From NCBI GenBank assembly GCA_025351125.1, contig JANXWN010000159.1:1-5434 (forward strand): a DNA stretch of 5,434 nt, read 5' to 3'. Both the position numbers and the translations under genes were made by a program. The notes below the pieces were generated by a model, which did not search any database, was not told the DNA's origin, and worked only from the letters and a program-made list of their open reading frames with translations. Position 1 is the stretch's first letter; every line of letters starts with the position of its first letter. The DNA comes from Caulobacteraceae bacterium (lineage in GTDB: Bacteria; Pseudomonadota; Alphaproteobacteria; Caulobacterales; Caulobacteraceae). Positions 5,338-5,434 of the stretch are shown piece after piece.

Positions 5338-5434
5338 TCAAAGCCGCTCTTCTGTAGCGACAATCTCTGAACGCCAATATAATTCGCGGTAAGGTTCGTC
5401 GCCGTCTTGCGTTGGGTTGTTGTGTTGTCCGCGC
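5338..5434 (-). CDS. Possible C-terminal end of an upstream gene (partial, hypothetical)
   Basis: On the minus strand a frame is open from the window edge to TGA at 5340-5338, giving 31 residues that end in EPYRELYWRSEIVATEERL, a composition that looks protein-like. If real, it ends 42 bases before the PBP start and in the same frame, as expected for an upstream operon partner. Against it, only about half of its third codon positions are G or C, well below the neighbouring genes, and a second minus-strand frame is open across the same bases. The stretch could instead be non-coding upstream sequence. No family can be named. Confidence 0.3.
   Translation of the reverse strand, partial: RGQHNNPTQDGDEPYRELYWRSEIVATEERL
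5376..5383. promoter_or_regulatory. AT-rich -10-like element upstream of the PBP gene
   Basis: AATATAAT stands out in a GC-rich context. It reads TATAAT (5378-5383) on the plus strand and TATATT (5381-5376) on the minus strand. The minus-strand reading could serve the PBP gene with a leader of roughly 75 bases; the plus-strand reading would serve a divergent gene beyond the right edge. Neither has a convincing -35 box at 16-18 bases, so confidence is low. It also competes with the reading of this stretch as a gene tail. Confidence 0.2.

Noticed and set aside
4916..5377. A 153-codon minus-strand frame overlapping the PBP start
   Set aside because: It is an Arg/Pro/Ala-rich shadow overlapping the GT51 domain in another frame, with a TTG start and no good ribosome-binding site.
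1..5434. CRISPR arrays, tRNAs, insertion sequences, toxin-antitoxin or defence genes
   Set aside because: Reading both strands showed no spaced direct repeats, no transposase or terminal inverted repeats, no cloverleaf-like segment and no small gene pair with such motifs.

Overview
The window is a GC-rich stretch of ordinary chromosome, most likely from an alphaproteobacterium. The main clue is the C-terminal PEPxxW...GFG...RRR sorting signal of the first gene. This PEPxxWA-CTERM flavour is common in sphingomonads and related Alphaproteobacteria. The high GC of third codon positions fits, but the exact genus cannot be read from the sequence. I see no insertion sequence, phage gene, tRNA, rRNA or CRISPR array.

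Layout: (1) Positions 2-1408 (+) hold the 3' part of a gene for a secreted, probably beta-propeller-like protein ending in a PEP-CTERM surface-sorting tail; its 5' end lies outside the window. (2) A strong intrinsic terminator (1433-1462) sits between this gene and the convergent next one and may serve both strands. (3) Positions 1474-2625 (-) encode a 383-residue alpha/beta hydrolase with a complete Ser-Asp-His triad. (4) Positions 2626-2736 form a compact divergent control region with a symmetric operator-like element (2664-2687). (5) Positions 2737-3423 (+) encode a 228-residue vicinal-oxygen-chelate (VOC) protein that keeps the two-His, one-Glu metal site and a near match to the extradiol ring-cleavage dioxygenase signature. 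(6) Positions 3445-5295 (-) encode a 616-residue class A penicillin-binding protein (GT51 transglycosylase plus transpeptidase), convergent with the VOC gene and only 21 bases from it. (7) The right edge (5296-5434) holds the PBP ribosome-binding site and either the tail of an upstream minus-strand gene or a promoter region.

How the genes may work together: the hydrolase and VOC genes are back to back around one candidate operator, so they look co-regulated. A ring-cleaving dioxygenase paired with an alpha/beta hydrolase is the classical chemistry of meta-cleavage pathways, so a small catabolic or detoxification module is a reasonable hypothesis. Neither protein is a close match to a named enzyme that I recognise, so the substrate is unknown. 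The PEP-CTERM protein and the PBP both belong to the cell envelope and show no evident functional tie to this pair. The divergent hydrolase/VOC module is the best candidate for something undescribed; the rest is conventional.
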